The translations under genes and the position numbers were made by a program. Positions 43,578-52,544 of a stretch of 64,000 nucleotides of DNA are shown in pieces. Position 1 is the stretch's first letter. Each line of letters begins with the position of its first letter. The stretch comes from Paenibacillus camerounensis (GTDB lineage: Bacteria > Bacillota > Bacilli > Paenibacillales > Paenibacillaceae): assembly GCF_000723885.1 (NCBI RefSeq), contig NZ_CCDG010000070.1, forward strand, positions 16,447-80,446. The letters are read 5' to 3'. The notes under the pieces are model-generated. The model worked only from the letters and a program-made list of their open reading frames with translations, was not told where the DNA came from and did not search any database.

Positions 43578-44514
43578 CTCTGAATAATTTATCAATAGAT
43601 CCGCCCTCAATAATAATGCGTGTGGCTTCAGCCAGCATCGGTGCAACAGACAGCACCTTGTAACGTGTGGAATGGTCATCAGGCAGCGCAATCGAATCAG
43701 TGACAACGATCTCATCGATATTGTCATGATCCATGCGTGTCAGGGCATCACCGGAGAATAAGCCGTGTGTCGCGCAGACAATACTGTTGCCGGCCCCCCG
43801 CTCCTTCAGCCCCTCTACCACATTTACGATGGTTGTGCCGGTATCAATGAGATCCTCGATGATGATCGGTGTTCTGCCCTCAACATCTCCTATTACATGT
43901 GTAATAACCGACTCATTATGCGCAGGGCGCTTCTTAATCATAATGGCAAACGGCGAATCCAGCCGGCTGGCCAGCTTCTCGGCCATCGAGGCACGTCCTG
44001 CATCCGGCGACACCACTACAGGATTCGATATATTCTTAACCTTGAGATAGCCGCTGATCAGATCCAGTGCAGTCAGATGATCGACCGGAATGTTGAAGAA
44101 GCCCTGAATGGCTGCAGCATGCAAGTCAATAGTGATAACCCGGGTTGCGCCTGCGGTGGTCAGCACATCGGCAACCATTTTGGCAGAGATTGGCTCACGC
44201 GGTGCAGATTTACGCTCCTGCCGGGCATAGCCGTAGTAAGGAACGATAATATTTACTGTTCTTGCCGAGGCACGCTTGGCGGCATCAATCATGACAAGCA
44301 GCTCTACGAACAGTTCGTTAATAGGATGGGCGAGGGATTGCACCAAAAATACGTCACAGTTCCGGATGCTCTCTTCATAATGCACATAAATCTCGCCGCT
44401 CTTGAAGCGGGTCAGCTTAATCGGGCTGAGGGGTGCACCAAGACGCTCCGCAATGTCCGCAGCCAGCTTCGGATTTGACGAACCGGAAAAAATACGCAAT
44501 TGATGATGCTGCAT
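43564..44514 (-). CDS. prs: Ribose-phosphate pyrophosphokinase, divergent paralogue
   Basis: A 316-residue enzyme of the PRPP synthetase family (ribose-5-phosphate + ATP to PRPP). Conserved: VPYYGYARQERK, AGATRVITIDLHAAAIQGFFNIPVDHL. Divergent: the usual RFSDGE is RFKSGE, SPDHGG is SPDAGR, and the PRPP loop DDIIDTAGT is EDLIDTGTT. It follows hisJ in the run of histidine genes, where it could supply PRPP to HisG, but activity needs testing because of the substitutions. CAGGAGGG precedes ATG. A normal prs elsewhere in the genome is likely but not visible here. Confidence 0.85.
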   Translation of the reverse strand: MQHHQLRIFSGSSNPKLAADIAERLGAPLSPIKLTRFKSGEIYVHYEESIRNCDVFLVQSLAHPINELFVELLVMIDAAKRASARTVNIIVPYYGYARQERKSAPREPISAKMVADVLTTAGATRVITIDLHAAAIQGFFNIPVDHLTALDLISGYLKVKNISNPVVVSPDAGRASMAEKLASRLDSPFAIMIKKRPAHNESVITHVIGDVEGRTPIIIEDLIDTGTTIVNVVEGLKERGAGNSIVCATHGLFSGDALTRMDHDNIDEIVVTDSIALPDDHSTRYKVLSVAPMLAEATRIIIEGGSIDKLFRDAGI

Positions 44515-44537
44515 AGTACCCTCCTGGGGATTAAAGT

Positions 44538-45365
44538 TTATAGTTTGAACGAAACGGTTGAACGGTGCCGGCCTTCAAACACCGCCAGCTCGCGGAAGCC
44601 GGTATCCCACAGCAGACTGCGGGCTTCCTGCAGGCCGTCACCCAGCTTGTCCGGGTCGTGGGCGTCAGAGCCGAGTGTAAGCGGAATGCCCAGCCTATAC
44701 GCCTGCTGCAATATATGCTCCGACGGGAACATTTCAGCGCAGGGCTTGGTCAAGCCGGAAGCATTGAGCTCCATGGCTGTGCCGCTTGAGGCTATCACCT
44801 GCAGCGTGCTGGACTCCAGTTCTCTGGCTTCCGCCTGCTCTTCCTTGCTCTGCGGGCCGTAACCGAACCGTTTAATTACATCCATATGTCCTATAATATC
44901 ATATAATCCCGATAACGCCGACTTCTGCACCGCATCATAATAACGGCGGTACACATCCATTATATTCTTGCCCTCCCAGCCCGCCGTCTGGCGGTGATCG
45001 GTAATATCCCACTCCCCGAGGAAGTGCACAGAACCGATCAGATAATCCCACGGATAGGGTGACAAAAGCTCGCGGATCTGCTCTTCATAGCCTTCAATAT
45101 AATCCGCTTCCAGCCCGACCTTCAGATCAATGACTCCGCGGTACCGCTCCTTCAGCGTCAGGCATTCTTCGACGTACCGCGGGAGCTCGGCCAGAGGCAT
45201 AGCCATTTCAGGGTAATAGCTGTCCGGATTTACATGAATCAGCGGCAGATGATCTGACAGCCCCAGCTGCTGCAGCCCCAGCTCTATCCCGCGCTGCACA
45301 TACTCCTCCAGCTTCCCTACAGCATGTCCGCAGCGCTCATGATGGGTATGGTAGTCGATATGCAT
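44538..45365 (-). CDS. hisJ: Histidinol-phosphatase, PHP type
   Basis: A 275-residue PHP-superfamily phosphatase removing phosphate from histidinol phosphate, the step before HisD. Metal-binding motifs DYHTHHERCGHA at the start, LSDHLPL, DIIGHMDVIKRFG and LTLGSDAHDP. GGAGG precedes the ATG. It lies 14 bases past hisIE and 23 bases before prs, so it is part of the his operon. Confidence 0.93.
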   Translation of the reverse strand: MHIDYHTHHERCGHAVGKLEEYVQRGIELGLQQLGLSDHLPLIHVNPDSYYPEMAMPLAELPRYVEECLTLKERYRGVIDLKVGLEADYIEGYEEQIRELLSPYPWDYLIGSVHFLGEWDITDHRQTAGWEGKNIMDVYRRYYDAVQKSALSGLYDIIGHMDVIKRFGYGPQSKEEQAEARELESSTLQVIASSGTAMELNASGLTKPCAEMFPSEHILQQAYRLGIPLTLGSDAHDPDKLGDGLQEARSLLWDTGFRELAVFEGRHRSTVSFKL

Positions 45366-45379
45366 CTCTCTATCCTCCC

Positions 45380-46066
45380 TCAGTCGCGGCGCGGACGTTC
45401 GTGGCGGGCACTCAGCTCATCCAGAATCTCGTCCAGCGGCAGCTTGCGCTCCTGCAGCAGCACCAGCAGGTGATAGATCAGATCGCTTACTTCAAGGCGG
45501 AGCTCTGCATTATCTTTATTTTTGGCGGCGATAATCGTCTCGGAGGCTTCCTCGCCCACCTTCTTAAGAATCTTGTCTACGCCCTTATCGAACAGATAGG
45601 TTGTATAAGCACCCTCCGGTCGCTGGGTTTCCCGCTCGGCAATCACCCGCTCCAGCTCGCCCAGTACGGCAAAACGCCCTTCATCTGCACTTGCGGTGCG
45701 CTGAGGCTCTGCTGCTGCTGTCTGTCCGGTAAGCGGGATTTCACGGTAAAAGCAGGTATTCTCCCCTGTATGGCAGGCTGGCCCCTCAGGAATCACCTTT
45801 ACCAGCAGCGTATCACTATCGCAGTCGTAATGAATGGAAGTAACCGCCTGGGTGTTGCCCGAGGTTCCGCCCTTATGCCACAGCTCACTGCGGGAACGGC
45901 TCCAGAACCAGGTCTGGCCGCTCGTAAGCGTAAGCCGCAGCGACTCCGGATTCATGTAGGCGAACATCAGCACCTCCAGTGTACGCGCATCCTGCACTAC
46001 GGCAGGCAGCAGCCCGGATTCGTTCCAGCGGATACCTTCAATTATTGCTTCTTGTTCTTGGCTCAT
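45380..46066 (-). CDS. hisI: Bifunctional phosphoribosyl-AMP cyclohydrolase / phosphoribosyl-ATP pyrophosphatase
   Basis: A 228-residue HisIE fusion. N-terminal HisI (about 1-120): WFWSRSRSELWHKG, the zinc site HYDCDSDTLL and GPACHTGENTCFY. C-terminal HisE (about 135-228): TTYLFDKGVDKILKKVGEEASETIIAAKN, SDLIYHLLVLL. Steps two and three of histidine synthesis. Its ATG overlaps the hisF stop by four bases. Confidence 0.97.
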   Translation of the reverse strand: MSQEQEAIIEGIRWNESGLLPAVVQDARTLEVLMFAYMNPESLRLTLTSGQTWFWSRSRSELWHKGGTSGNTQAVTSIHYDCDSDTLLVKVIPEGPACHTGENTCFYREIPLTGQTAAAEPQRTASADEGRFAVLGELERVIAERETQRPEGAYTTYLFDKGVDKILKKVGEEASETIIAAKNKDNAELRLEVSDLIYHLLVLLQERKLPLDEILDELSARHERPRRD

Positions 46067-46821
46067 CGGATTTCTACCCCCTTAGACTTCAAATCTGCCT
46101 TCAAATCATGAATTGCAATTTCTTTATAGTGGAAAATAGTAGCAGCAAGCCCCGCATCGGCCTTACCTTCGGTAAATACATCGTAGAAGTCGCCGATCTT
46201 CCCTGCTCCGCCTGATGCGATTACAGGGATACCCACCAGGCTGCTCACAGCTGCCGTCAGCTTCAGATCGAATCCGTCTTTCGTCCCGTCAGCGTCCATA
46301 CTGGTGAGCAAAATTTCGCCGGCGCCCATCCGTTCAGCCTCTTTGGCCCAGGTCAGCGCGCGGATTCCGGTCGGCTTACGCCCTCCGTGTGTGTACACTT
46401 CCCATTCGCCCCATGCCTCATTATATTTGGCATCCATTGCCACTACAATACACTGCGAGCCGAAACGGCGCGCTCCCTCCAGAATGAGCTGCGGATTGTT
46501 GACTGCGGCTGTATTGATCCCGATTTTATCGGCGCCGGCACGCAGAATCCGCTTCATATCATCCGGGGTCGAGATGCCCCCGCCAACCGTGAACGGGATT
46601 GCGATCTCCCCGGCGGTCTGGCGGACGACCTCGACCATCGTGGCGCGTCCTTCCACCGAGGCGGAAATATCCAGGAACACCAGCTCATCCGCACCTTCAC
46701 GGTCATAAATCGCCGCCAGCTCCACCGGGTCGCCGGCATCGCGCAGATTAACAAAATTCACACCTTTGACTACCCGCCCGTCCTTTACATCCAGACAGGG
46801 AATGATACGTTTGGCTAACAT
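46063..46821 (-). CDS. hisF: Imidazole glycerol phosphate synthase, cyclase subunit
   Basis: A 252-residue TIM-barrel subunit that with HisH makes imidazole glycerol phosphate and AICAR. Catalytic Asp11 (IIPCLDVKDGRVVKG) and Asp130 (VVAMDAKYN) are present. GGAGGG is 7 bases from the ATG at 46821; the frame opens at 46836. Overlaps hisIE by four bases; separated from hisA by a 270-base palindrome-rich spacer. Confidence 0.97.
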   Translation of the reverse strand: MLAKRIIPCLDVKDGRVVKGVNFVNLRDAGDPVELAAIYDREGADELVFLDISASVEGRATMVEVVRQTAGEIAIPFTVGGGISTPDDMKRILRAGADKIGINTAAVNNPQLILEGARRFGSQCIVVAMDAKYNEAWGEWEVYTHGGRKPTGIRALTWAKEAERMGAGEILLTSMDADGTKDGFDLKLTAAVSSLVGIPVIASGGAGKIGDFYDVFTEGKADAGLAATIFHYKEIAIHDLKADLKSKGVEIR

Positions 46822-47091
46822 GCGGCATCCCTCCAACTGCTTTCCAATATTACAATCTTTTCATGCAAAAGCTTTTTCGATCCCCCTAAATCCCCCTTAG
46901 CCAAGGGGGACCCCAAGGGCCCCGGCCCTCTGGACACCCGGATAGCTGTCTTAGGAGAGACCGAGGCGCACCCGGCAACAAGGAGCAGGCAGCGCTAACC
47001 CCTGCGGGGCCGCTTGAACATTAGGCGCTCCTGCAAAAGTGAAAAGCTGCGAAAACGCAAAACTGCAAAACTCTTTAAATTCTACCTGCTT
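46822..47091. repeat. hisF-hisA spacer with a palindromic extragenic element
   Basis: A GC-rich insertion-like spacer within the otherwise tight his operon. At about 46880-46920 it has CCCCCTTAGCCAAGGGGG, a near-perfect palindrome flanked by further C/G runs (CCCCCTAAAT upstream, ACCCCAAGGGCCCC downstream), followed by GC-rich sequence without an ORF. It resembles short dispersed intergenic repeats; copies elsewhere cannot be checked here. Confidence 0.5.
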
Positions 47092-47829
47092 CTATTTCTG
47101 CCCAAGCGCTGACAGCGCTTCGGTCAAACTGATATTGCCGGTGTACAGCGCCTTACCGACGATGGCTCCGCCGATTCCGCTTCCGCTATGTACGTTAAGG
47201 CGCAGCAGATCATCCAGGACCGTAACGCCGCCGGAAGCAATGACTGTCCGTCCGCTGGCGGCAGCCATAGAGAGGATACCCTCAACATTCGGGCCCTGCA
47301 TCATACCGTCGCGCGAGATGTCGGTGTAGATGAACGTTTCCGCTCCCTTGGCCGCGAGCTCTTTTGCCAGATCCTCTGCACGCACTTCCGAAGTGTTCAG
47401 CCACCCGTGGGTCGCCACGTAGCCGTTGCGTGCATCAATCCCAATCGCTACTTTGTCACCGTATTTAGCCAGGACCGCTTCCGTAAAGGCATGGTCATTG
47501 ATCGCCGCCGTCCCGATTATCACCCGGCTGACGCCAAGGGCAAGCAGCTTCTCTACATCAGCCAGCGAGCGCAGCCCGCCGCCTACCTGTACAGGGACAT
47601 TCGCATTTTTGGCAATAGCGCCAATGATCACATCATTTACCGGATGACCGGCCTTGGCACCGTCCAGATCGACGAGGTGGATGAACTTGCCGCCCTGTTC
47701 CTCCCACGATTTTGCCACCTGTACCGGACTGTCGTTGTAAATGGTCTCCTGGGCGTAATCACCCTGCTGCAGTCTTACACACTTTCCATCCCGGATATCA
47801 ATCGCCGGATATACGATAAAAGAAGACAT
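47092..47829 (-). CDS. hisA: Phosphoribosylformimino-5-aminoimidazole carboxamide ribotide isomerase
   Basis: A 245-residue TIM-barrel isomerase of histidine synthesis (ProFAR to PRFAR). Catalytic Asp8 in PAIDIRDGKCVRLQQGDY and Asp in AIGIDARNG; phosphate sites VQVGGGLRS and ASGGV. GGGAG precedes ATG. 41 bases after hisH. Confidence 0.97.
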   Translation of the reverse strand: MSSFIVYPAIDIRDGKCVRLQQGDYAQETIYNDSPVQVAKSWEEQGGKFIHLVDLDGAKAGHPVNDVIIGAIAKNANVPVQVGGGLRSLADVEKLLALGVSRVIIGTAAINDHAFTEAVLAKYGDKVAIGIDARNGYVATHGWLNTSEVRAEDLAKELAAKGAETFIYTDISRDGMMQGPNVEGILSMAAASGRTVIASGGVTVLDDLLRLNVHSGSGIGGAIVGKALYTGNISLTEALSALGQK

Positions 47830-47870
47830 GTGGCGCTCCCTGCTTTCCTTATAATAGATTGATAGCGGGC

Positions 47871-48500
47871 TTACGCCCGCCCCTGCACGTTCTTTATCTG
47901 CAAAAAATTGCCCAGCAGCTTCATACCCAGCTCTCCGCTTTTTTCCGGGTGAAACTGCATGCCGTACACGTTATCCCGGCCGACTACTGCCGTTACCGGA
48001 TGCCCGTAGTCGGTGACCGCAATCAGGTCATTCTCCTGCTCCACCTCTGCATGATAGGAGTGAACGAAATACACATGCCCTTCTTCAAGCCCGTCCAGCA
48101 GCGGACTCTGGGGCTGGCGGAAGCTCAGCTTATTCCAGCCCATATGCGGCACCTTGTAGCCCTCACGAGGGGCAAAACGCACAACTGCACCCGGCAGCAT
48201 ATCCAGTCCGGTATGCTCCCCGTGCTCCTCACTGCTGCTGAACAGCAGCTGCATACCCAGACAGATGCCCAGTACCGGCTGGCCGCCGGCGGCAGCCTGC
48301 TTCACGATCCCGTCGAGACCGCTTGCGCGCAGCTGCTCCATCGCATCGCCAAACGCACCGACGCCCGGCAGAATGACGCTGTCCGCTGTCAGGATCTCCT
48401 CAGCTATGCCTGTCACCAGACTTGTATAGCCGAGTCTTTCCACGGCTTTGCTGACGCTGTGCAGGTTGCCCATGCCGTAATCGACAATTGCAACAGTCAT
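47871..48500 (-). CDS. hisH: Imidazole glycerol phosphate synthase, glutamine amidotransferase subunit
   Basis: A 209-residue class I glutaminase supplying ammonia to HisF. Catalytic Cys in LGICLGMQLLF and His-x-Glu in GMQFHPEKSG; oxyanion strand LPGVGAFG. Start ATG at 48500 follows GAAGGGAG and comes one base after the hisB stop. Confidence 0.97.
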   Translation of the reverse strand: MTVAIVDYGMGNLHSVSKAVERLGYTSLVTGIAEEILTADSVILPGVGAFGDAMEQLRASGLDGIVKQAAAGGQPVLGICLGMQLLFSSSEEHGEHTGLDMLPGAVVRFAPREGYKVPHMGWNKLSFRQPQSPLLDGLEEGHVYFVHSYHAEVEQENDLIAVTDYGHPVTAVVGRDNVYGMQFHPEKSGELGMKLLGNFLQIKNVQGRA

Positions 48501-48501
48501 G

Positions 48502-49113
48502 CTACAGCACTCCCTTCGTAGAAGGCACACCCTTTACACGCGGATCAATCAGTGTCGCTTCATCCAGCGCCCGGCCCAGCGCCTTGAATACCGCCTCAAT
48601 CATGTGGTGGGTATTAGAGCCGTAGTGCACAATGACATGCAGCGTAATCCGTGCCTCCAGTGCGAACTTCCACAAGAACTCATGCACCAGCTCCGTTGAG
48701 AAGCTGCCTACCTGCTGGGACGGATATTCTGCCCGGTACTCAAAATGCGGCCGGTTACTGATATCAATCACAACCTGGGCCAGTGCCTCATCCATGGGAA
48801 CAAATACGCTGGCATAACGCTTGATCCCTTTTTTATCACCCAGCGCTTCACGCAGCGCCTGACCGAGACAAATGCCGATATCCTCGACAGTGTGGTGGTC
48901 ATCAATATCAATATCCCCTCGGGCCTGTACAGACAGGTCAAACTGGCCGTGCTTGGCGAACAGGTCCAGCATGTGGTTCAGAAAAGGCACATCCGTCTCC
49001 AGTTCGGCAACTCCGCTGCCGTCAACACCAAGCGACAGGGTAATATCCGTTTCATTTGTTGTGCGGCTAAGACCGGCCTTGCGTTCTGCCAGCTCATTAT
49101 TGTTATTCTCCAT
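48502..49113 (-). CDS. hisB: Imidazoleglycerol-phosphate dehydratase
   Basis: A 203-residue Mn2+ enzyme making imidazole-acetol phosphate. Motifs: FLNHMLDLFAKHGQFDL, DIDDHHTVEDIGICLG, and near the C-terminus HVIVHYGSNTHHMIEA. The start at 49113 lies inside the last codons of hisD (11-base overlap) with GGAG 6 bases upstream; the longer frame to 49218 is a shadow of hisD. Confidence 0.96.
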   Translation of the reverse strand: MENNNNELAERKAGLSRTTNETDITLSLGVDGSGVAELETDVPFLNHMLDLFAKHGQFDLSVQARGDIDIDDHHTVEDIGICLGQALREALGDKKGIKRYASVFVPMDEALAQVVIDISNRPHFEYRAEYPSQQVGSFSTELVHEFLWKFALEARITLHVIVHYGSNTHHMIEAVFKALGRALDEATLIDPRVKGVPSTKGVL

Positions 49114-50410
49114 CTTCTGCTCCACCCTTCGCTTCGTTCTCCAGTCTGATTTGAATTGCCCTTGCATGGCCCTCCAGGCCTTCACGTCTGGCCAGCTCCA
49201 TAATGGTCTCCCCGTCACGCAGGAGCGCTTCCTTGCTATAGTAGATCAGGCTTGATTTTTTTATAAAATCGTCCACATCAACCGGCGAAGCAAACCGCGC
49301 CGTGCCGTTGGTCGGTATAATGTGATTCGGTCCGGCAAAATAATCGCCTACCGGCTCCGAGCTGTACGGGCCGAGGAAGATCGCTCCGGCATTCTCGATG
49401 CTGCCGAGCAGGCCCATCGGATCAGCCGCCACAACCTCCAGGTGCTCAGGTGCCAGCCGGTTAACTACCTCGATCCCTTCCTGCAGCGAGTCCACGACGA
49501 TAATCGCGCCGTGGTTCTCAACCGAGGCGCGCGCCACTGCCTCGCGCGGCAGGTCCTGCAGCTGCCGCTCCACCTCGGCAGCTACGCTGTCCGCCAGGCT
49601 GCGCGACGGCGTCACCAGGATGGCCGAGGCCATGGAGTCATGCTCGGCCTGGGAGAGCAGATCGGCCGCGACGTAGGCCGGCTCGGCGGTATCGTCGGCG
49701 AGCACGACGATTTCACTCGGTCCGGCGATGCTGTCGATATCGACAGCGCCGAAGACCTCGCGTTTGGCGAGGGCAACATAGATGTTGCCCGGCCCGCAGA
49801 TCTTATCGACCGGCACGATGGAGTCCGTGCCGAAGGCCAGGGCGGCGACCGCCTGGGCGCCGCCTACCCGGTAAATCTCGTTTACGCCCGCTTCGGCGGC
49901 GGCAACGAGAATATACGGGTCAATCCCCGCCTTGCCGCCTGTTGCCGGCGGGGTGACCATAACGATCTCCGGCACCCCGGCAATCTGTGCCGGAATGACG
50001 TTCATCAGCACGGACGACGGATAGGCCGCCGTGCCTCCGGGAACATAGACGCCCACCCGCTTCAGCGGGCGGATAATCTGGCCCAGAATCGTGCCATCGG
50101 GCTGCAGATCCATCCAGGAGCTGCGCTTCTGGTGGGCATGAAACGCCCGGATATTGGCCGCGGCCGCGCGGATCGCGGTCACAAAAGAATCCTCGACCCG
50201 GCTGTACGCAGCCTGCAGCTCCTCGGGCGTCACCCGCAGCTCTGCTGCTGTAAGCACCGTACGGTCAAATTGCTCCGTGTACCGCAGCAGCGCGGTATCG
50301 CCTTCTTTTCTGACGGCAGCCACAATCTGCTTTACCGCCTCGTTCTGCTCCGGTGTTCCGTACTCCACCTCCCGCTGCAGCTTAAAATCCTTGCTTGATT
50401 TTATCTTCAC
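49103..50410 (-). CDS. hisD: Histidinol dehydrogenase
   Basis: A 435-residue zinc- and NAD-dependent enzyme catalysing the last two oxidations of histidine synthesis. Signature DKICGPGNIYVALAKREVFGAVDIDSIAGPSE and catalytic region APEHLEV; NGTARFASPVDVDDFIKK near the end. GTG start with GGGGGAAG upstream. Overlaps hisB. Confidence 0.97.
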   Translation of the reverse strand: MKIKSSKDFKLQREVEYGTPEQNEAVKQIVAAVRKEGDTALLRYTEQFDRTVLTAAELRVTPEELQAAYSRVEDSFVTAIRAAAANIRAFHAHQKRSSWMDLQPDGTILGQIIRPLKRVGVYVPGGTAAYPSSVLMNVIPAQIAGVPEIVMVTPPATGGKAGIDPYILVAAAEAGVNEIYRVGGAQAVAALAFGTDSIVPVDKICGPGNIYVALAKREVFGAVDIDSIAGPSEIVVLADDTAEPAYVAADLLSQAEHDSMASAILVTPSRSLADSVAAEVERQLQDLPREAVARASVENHGAIIVVDSLQEGIEVVNRLAPEHLEVVAADPMGLLGSIENAGAIFLGPYSSEPVGDYFAGPNHIIPTNGTARFASPVDVDDFIKKSSLIYYSKEALLRDGETIMELARREGLEGHARAIQIRLENEAKGGAEDGE

Positions 50411-50527
50411 CGCCGCTTCCCCCTTCTGAACATGTAAAGCTTTGTTCCTGTATCCCAGCGCCTTCCATCTAGCCTTCGCCTGCCCCTTCGTCTTCGTGAG
50501 ACTGGCGGTTGCTTAGCTTCCCGTTAT

Positions 50528-51172
50528 TTATTTCAGCTGTAACCCCGGCTCACCGATAACGGCCTGCAGGCGGTCGCACAGCTGCTGAATCTCATCATTT
50601 TTCATCCGGTAGCTGACCCGGTTGGCCACCAGCCGGCTCGTAATTTCGAAGATACTCTTCATCTCGACCAGACCGTTGTCCTTCAGTGTCTGGCCTGTCT
50701 CTACCATATCGACAATCCGGTCAGCCAGGCCGATTAGCGGCGCCAGCTCAATCGAGCCGTTCAGCTTCACAACCTCAACCTGCTGACCCTGCTCCCGGAA
50801 GTAACGGGAAGCCACATTCGGATATTTGGTCGCTACCCGCTGCTGAATGCCCGGCTGCCAGTTGGGCAGCCCGATAATCGACATCCGGCAGCGCGCGATT
50901 CCCAGATCAAGCAGCTCGTACACATCCCGTTCCTCTTCCAGCAGCACATCCTTGCCGACAATTCCGATATCCGCTACGCCATACTCCACATAAGTAGGCA
51001 CATCTACCGGCTTCGCCAGAATGAACTCCATCCCGGCCTCGGGCAATGAAACGACAAGCTTCCGCGACTCCTCACCGTCAGGAGGAATCGGCAGGCCCGC
51101 CTGACGGAACATTTCAGCCGCTTTCGTATAAATCCGGCCTTTCGGCATGGCTACCTTCAATATCTGCCCCAT
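50528..51172 (-). CDS. hisG: ATP phosphoribosyltransferase, short form
   Basis: A 214-residue short-type HisG that condenses ATP with PRPP, the committed step of histidine synthesis. It lacks the C-terminal feedback domain of long HisG and needs HisZ, encoded just upstream. PRPP-site region FGVADIGIVGKDVLLEE (here YGVADIGIVGKDVLLEE) and signature ELAPLIGLADRIVDMVETGQTL. It begins 73 bases after hisZ. Confidence 0.96.
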   Translation of the reverse strand: MGQILKVAMPKGRIYTKAAEMFRQAGLPIPPDGEESRKLVVSLPEAGMEFILAKPVDVPTYVEYGVADIGIVGKDVLLEEERDVYELLDLGIARCRMSIIGLPNWQPGIQQRVATKYPNVASRYFREQGQQVEVVKLNGSIELAPLIGLADRIVDMVETGQTLKDNGLVEMKSIFEITSRLVANRVSYRMKNDEIQQLCDRLQAVIGEPGLQLK

Positions 51173-51245
51173 GTCACTTGCCTCCGTTTCTTAATACGCT
51201 TCTAACAGTAATTACACGCTATAGATTCATCCGTTCCGCTTCTGA

Positions 51246-52469
51246 TCAGCCATGCTCGCTTACAAAAGACACGAAGGTATAGATTTCACCATACTGCCCG
51301 CCATCTGCCAGAACCCGTTCCGGATCAAGCCGCTTTACGGTCTTCAGATCCTCCGGGCCTGCAGCAAGCCTTGTCACAACCATATGCCCCTCAGACCGCA
51401 GCCTTGCAGCCTCCGCCAGTCCTTCAGACCGCCGCAGCGCGTCATATTGAATTAGCACCGGCAACTCCTCTTCCCCGGGCATACCGGTCACCCCGTCAAG
51501 AATCCGGTTCGTTTTCAGGGAGAAGCCTGTAGACGGAACCGCCCGCCCGAACTGCTGCAGCAGGTTGTCATACCGCCCTCCGCTGCATACCGGGAATCCG
51601 AGCTCAGAGGCATAGCCTTCAAAGGTCATACCGGTGTAATACGAGAAGTCACCAATCATGGTCAGGTCAATCAATACATGCTCGGACACTCCGTACGATA
51701 CCAATACCTCCCACACCTTGCACAGATGCTCAATGGAGGCACGGGCCAGCGGATGGCTGCTGAGCTCCAGCGCCTGCCCGCAGATTTCCTTGCTGCCGCG
51801 CAGGCGAAGCAGCCCGTACAGCTCACTCTTCTGGGCATCCGTCAGCTCAAGCCGCCGCAGCGTATCCCGGAAGGCCACATAGTCCCGGCCGAGCAGATGG
51901 CTCTTTAGCTCCTCCTGCGCCTCCGGCAGGTTCGGTACGGCCTCCTGGAACAAACCGTCAAGAAAGCCCACATGCCCCATGGCAATTTTGAAGGACTTCA
52001 CCCCGGCTGCCTGCAGCGAGGCAATCGCCAGCGCAACAACCTCTGCGTCCGCTTCAGGCGAATCATCACCGACCAGTTCCACCCCGGTTTGGAAGAACTC
52101 TGCCTCCCGTCCAGCCTCCTCTTCAATGGCCCGGAAGACATTGGCGTGGTAAGACAGGCGCAGCGGAAGCGGCTCATCCTTGAGCAGGGAGGATACGACC
52201 CTCGCTACCGGGGCTGTCATTTCTGAGCGCAGCACCAGCGCCTGCCCCCGGTTGTTCAGCAATTTATAAAGTTTCTGATCGGATGTAGAGCTGGCCACAC
52301 CAACCGTATCGTAATATTCGAGTGTCGGGGTTATCATCTGCTGATATCCCCAGCGGCTCATGCAGTGGAGCACATCATGTTCAATCTTGCGCAGCTTCTT
52401 GACTGCGCGCGGCAGATAATCACGTACACCCGCCGGTTTCTCAAATCCCTTCGGCTTGGACATCTTCAT
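51246..52469 (-). CDS. hisZ: ATP phosphoribosyltransferase regulatory subunit HisZ
   Basis: A 407-residue histidyl-tRNA synthetase-like protein that forms the HisG/HisZ complex and carries histidine feedback. Class II synthetase-like core (about 10-330): GVRDYLPRAVKKLRKIE, TPTLEYYDT, VLRSEMTAPVARV, YYTGMTFEGYA, CSGGRYDNLL; it lacks the tRNA-binding C-terminus. First gene of the operon, behind the repeat/palindrome region. Start: GAGGTG precedes two close ATGs (52469, 52463). Confidence 0.96.
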   Translation of the reverse strand: MKMSKPKGFEKPAGVRDYLPRAVKKLRKIEHDVLHCMSRWGYQQMITPTLEYYDTVGVASSTSDQKLYKLLNNRGQALVLRSEMTAPVARVVSSLLKDEPLPLRLSYHANVFRAIEEEAGREAEFFQTGVELVGDDSPEADAEVVALAIASLQAAGVKSFKIAMGHVGFLDGLFQEAVPNLPEAQEELKSHLLGRDYVAFRDTLRRLELTDAQKSELYGLLRLRGSKEICGQALELSSHPLARASIEHLCKVWEVLVSYGVSEHVLIDLTMIGDFSYYTGMTFEGYASELGFPVCSGGRYDNLLQQFGRAVPSTGFSLKTNRILDGVTGMPGEEELPVLIQYDALRRSEGLAEAARLRSEGHMVVTRLAAGPEDLKTVKRLDPERVLADGGQYGEIYTFVSFVSEHG

Positions 52470-52493
52470 TAGTCACCTCGTCAGTGTTCATAA

Positions 52494-52523
52494 AATATAT
52501 GTAAATCGCTTTACTATGGTAAA
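52494..52523 (-). promoter_or_regulatory. Candidate promoter of the his operon
   Basis: TTTACC - 18 bases - TATATT on the minus strand; the -35 lies within the palindrome CTTTAC..GTAAAG. Hexamers are only moderately good. Confidence 0.4.
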
Positions 52524-52544
52524 GTGGTAGTAAAGTAAAGTGGT
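52509..52544. promoter_or_regulatory. Palindrome plus direct repeats between hisZ and gluconokinase gene
   Basis: A 16-base palindrome CTTTACTATGGTAAAG (52509-52524, one mismatched pair) merges into a perfect 10-base direct repeat GTAAAGTGGT (52519-52528 and 52535-52544, 16-base period). Position over the likely hisZ -35 suggests a repressor operator for the his operon, or for the divergent kinase. No known regulator is assigned. Confidence 0.55.

Noticed and set aside
52496..52516. ATGTAAATCGCTTTACT as a cre site for the gluconokinase gene
   Set aside because: It keeps the CG centre but differs from the cre consensus at three positions and is better explained as part of the palindrome and repeat array upstream of hisZ.
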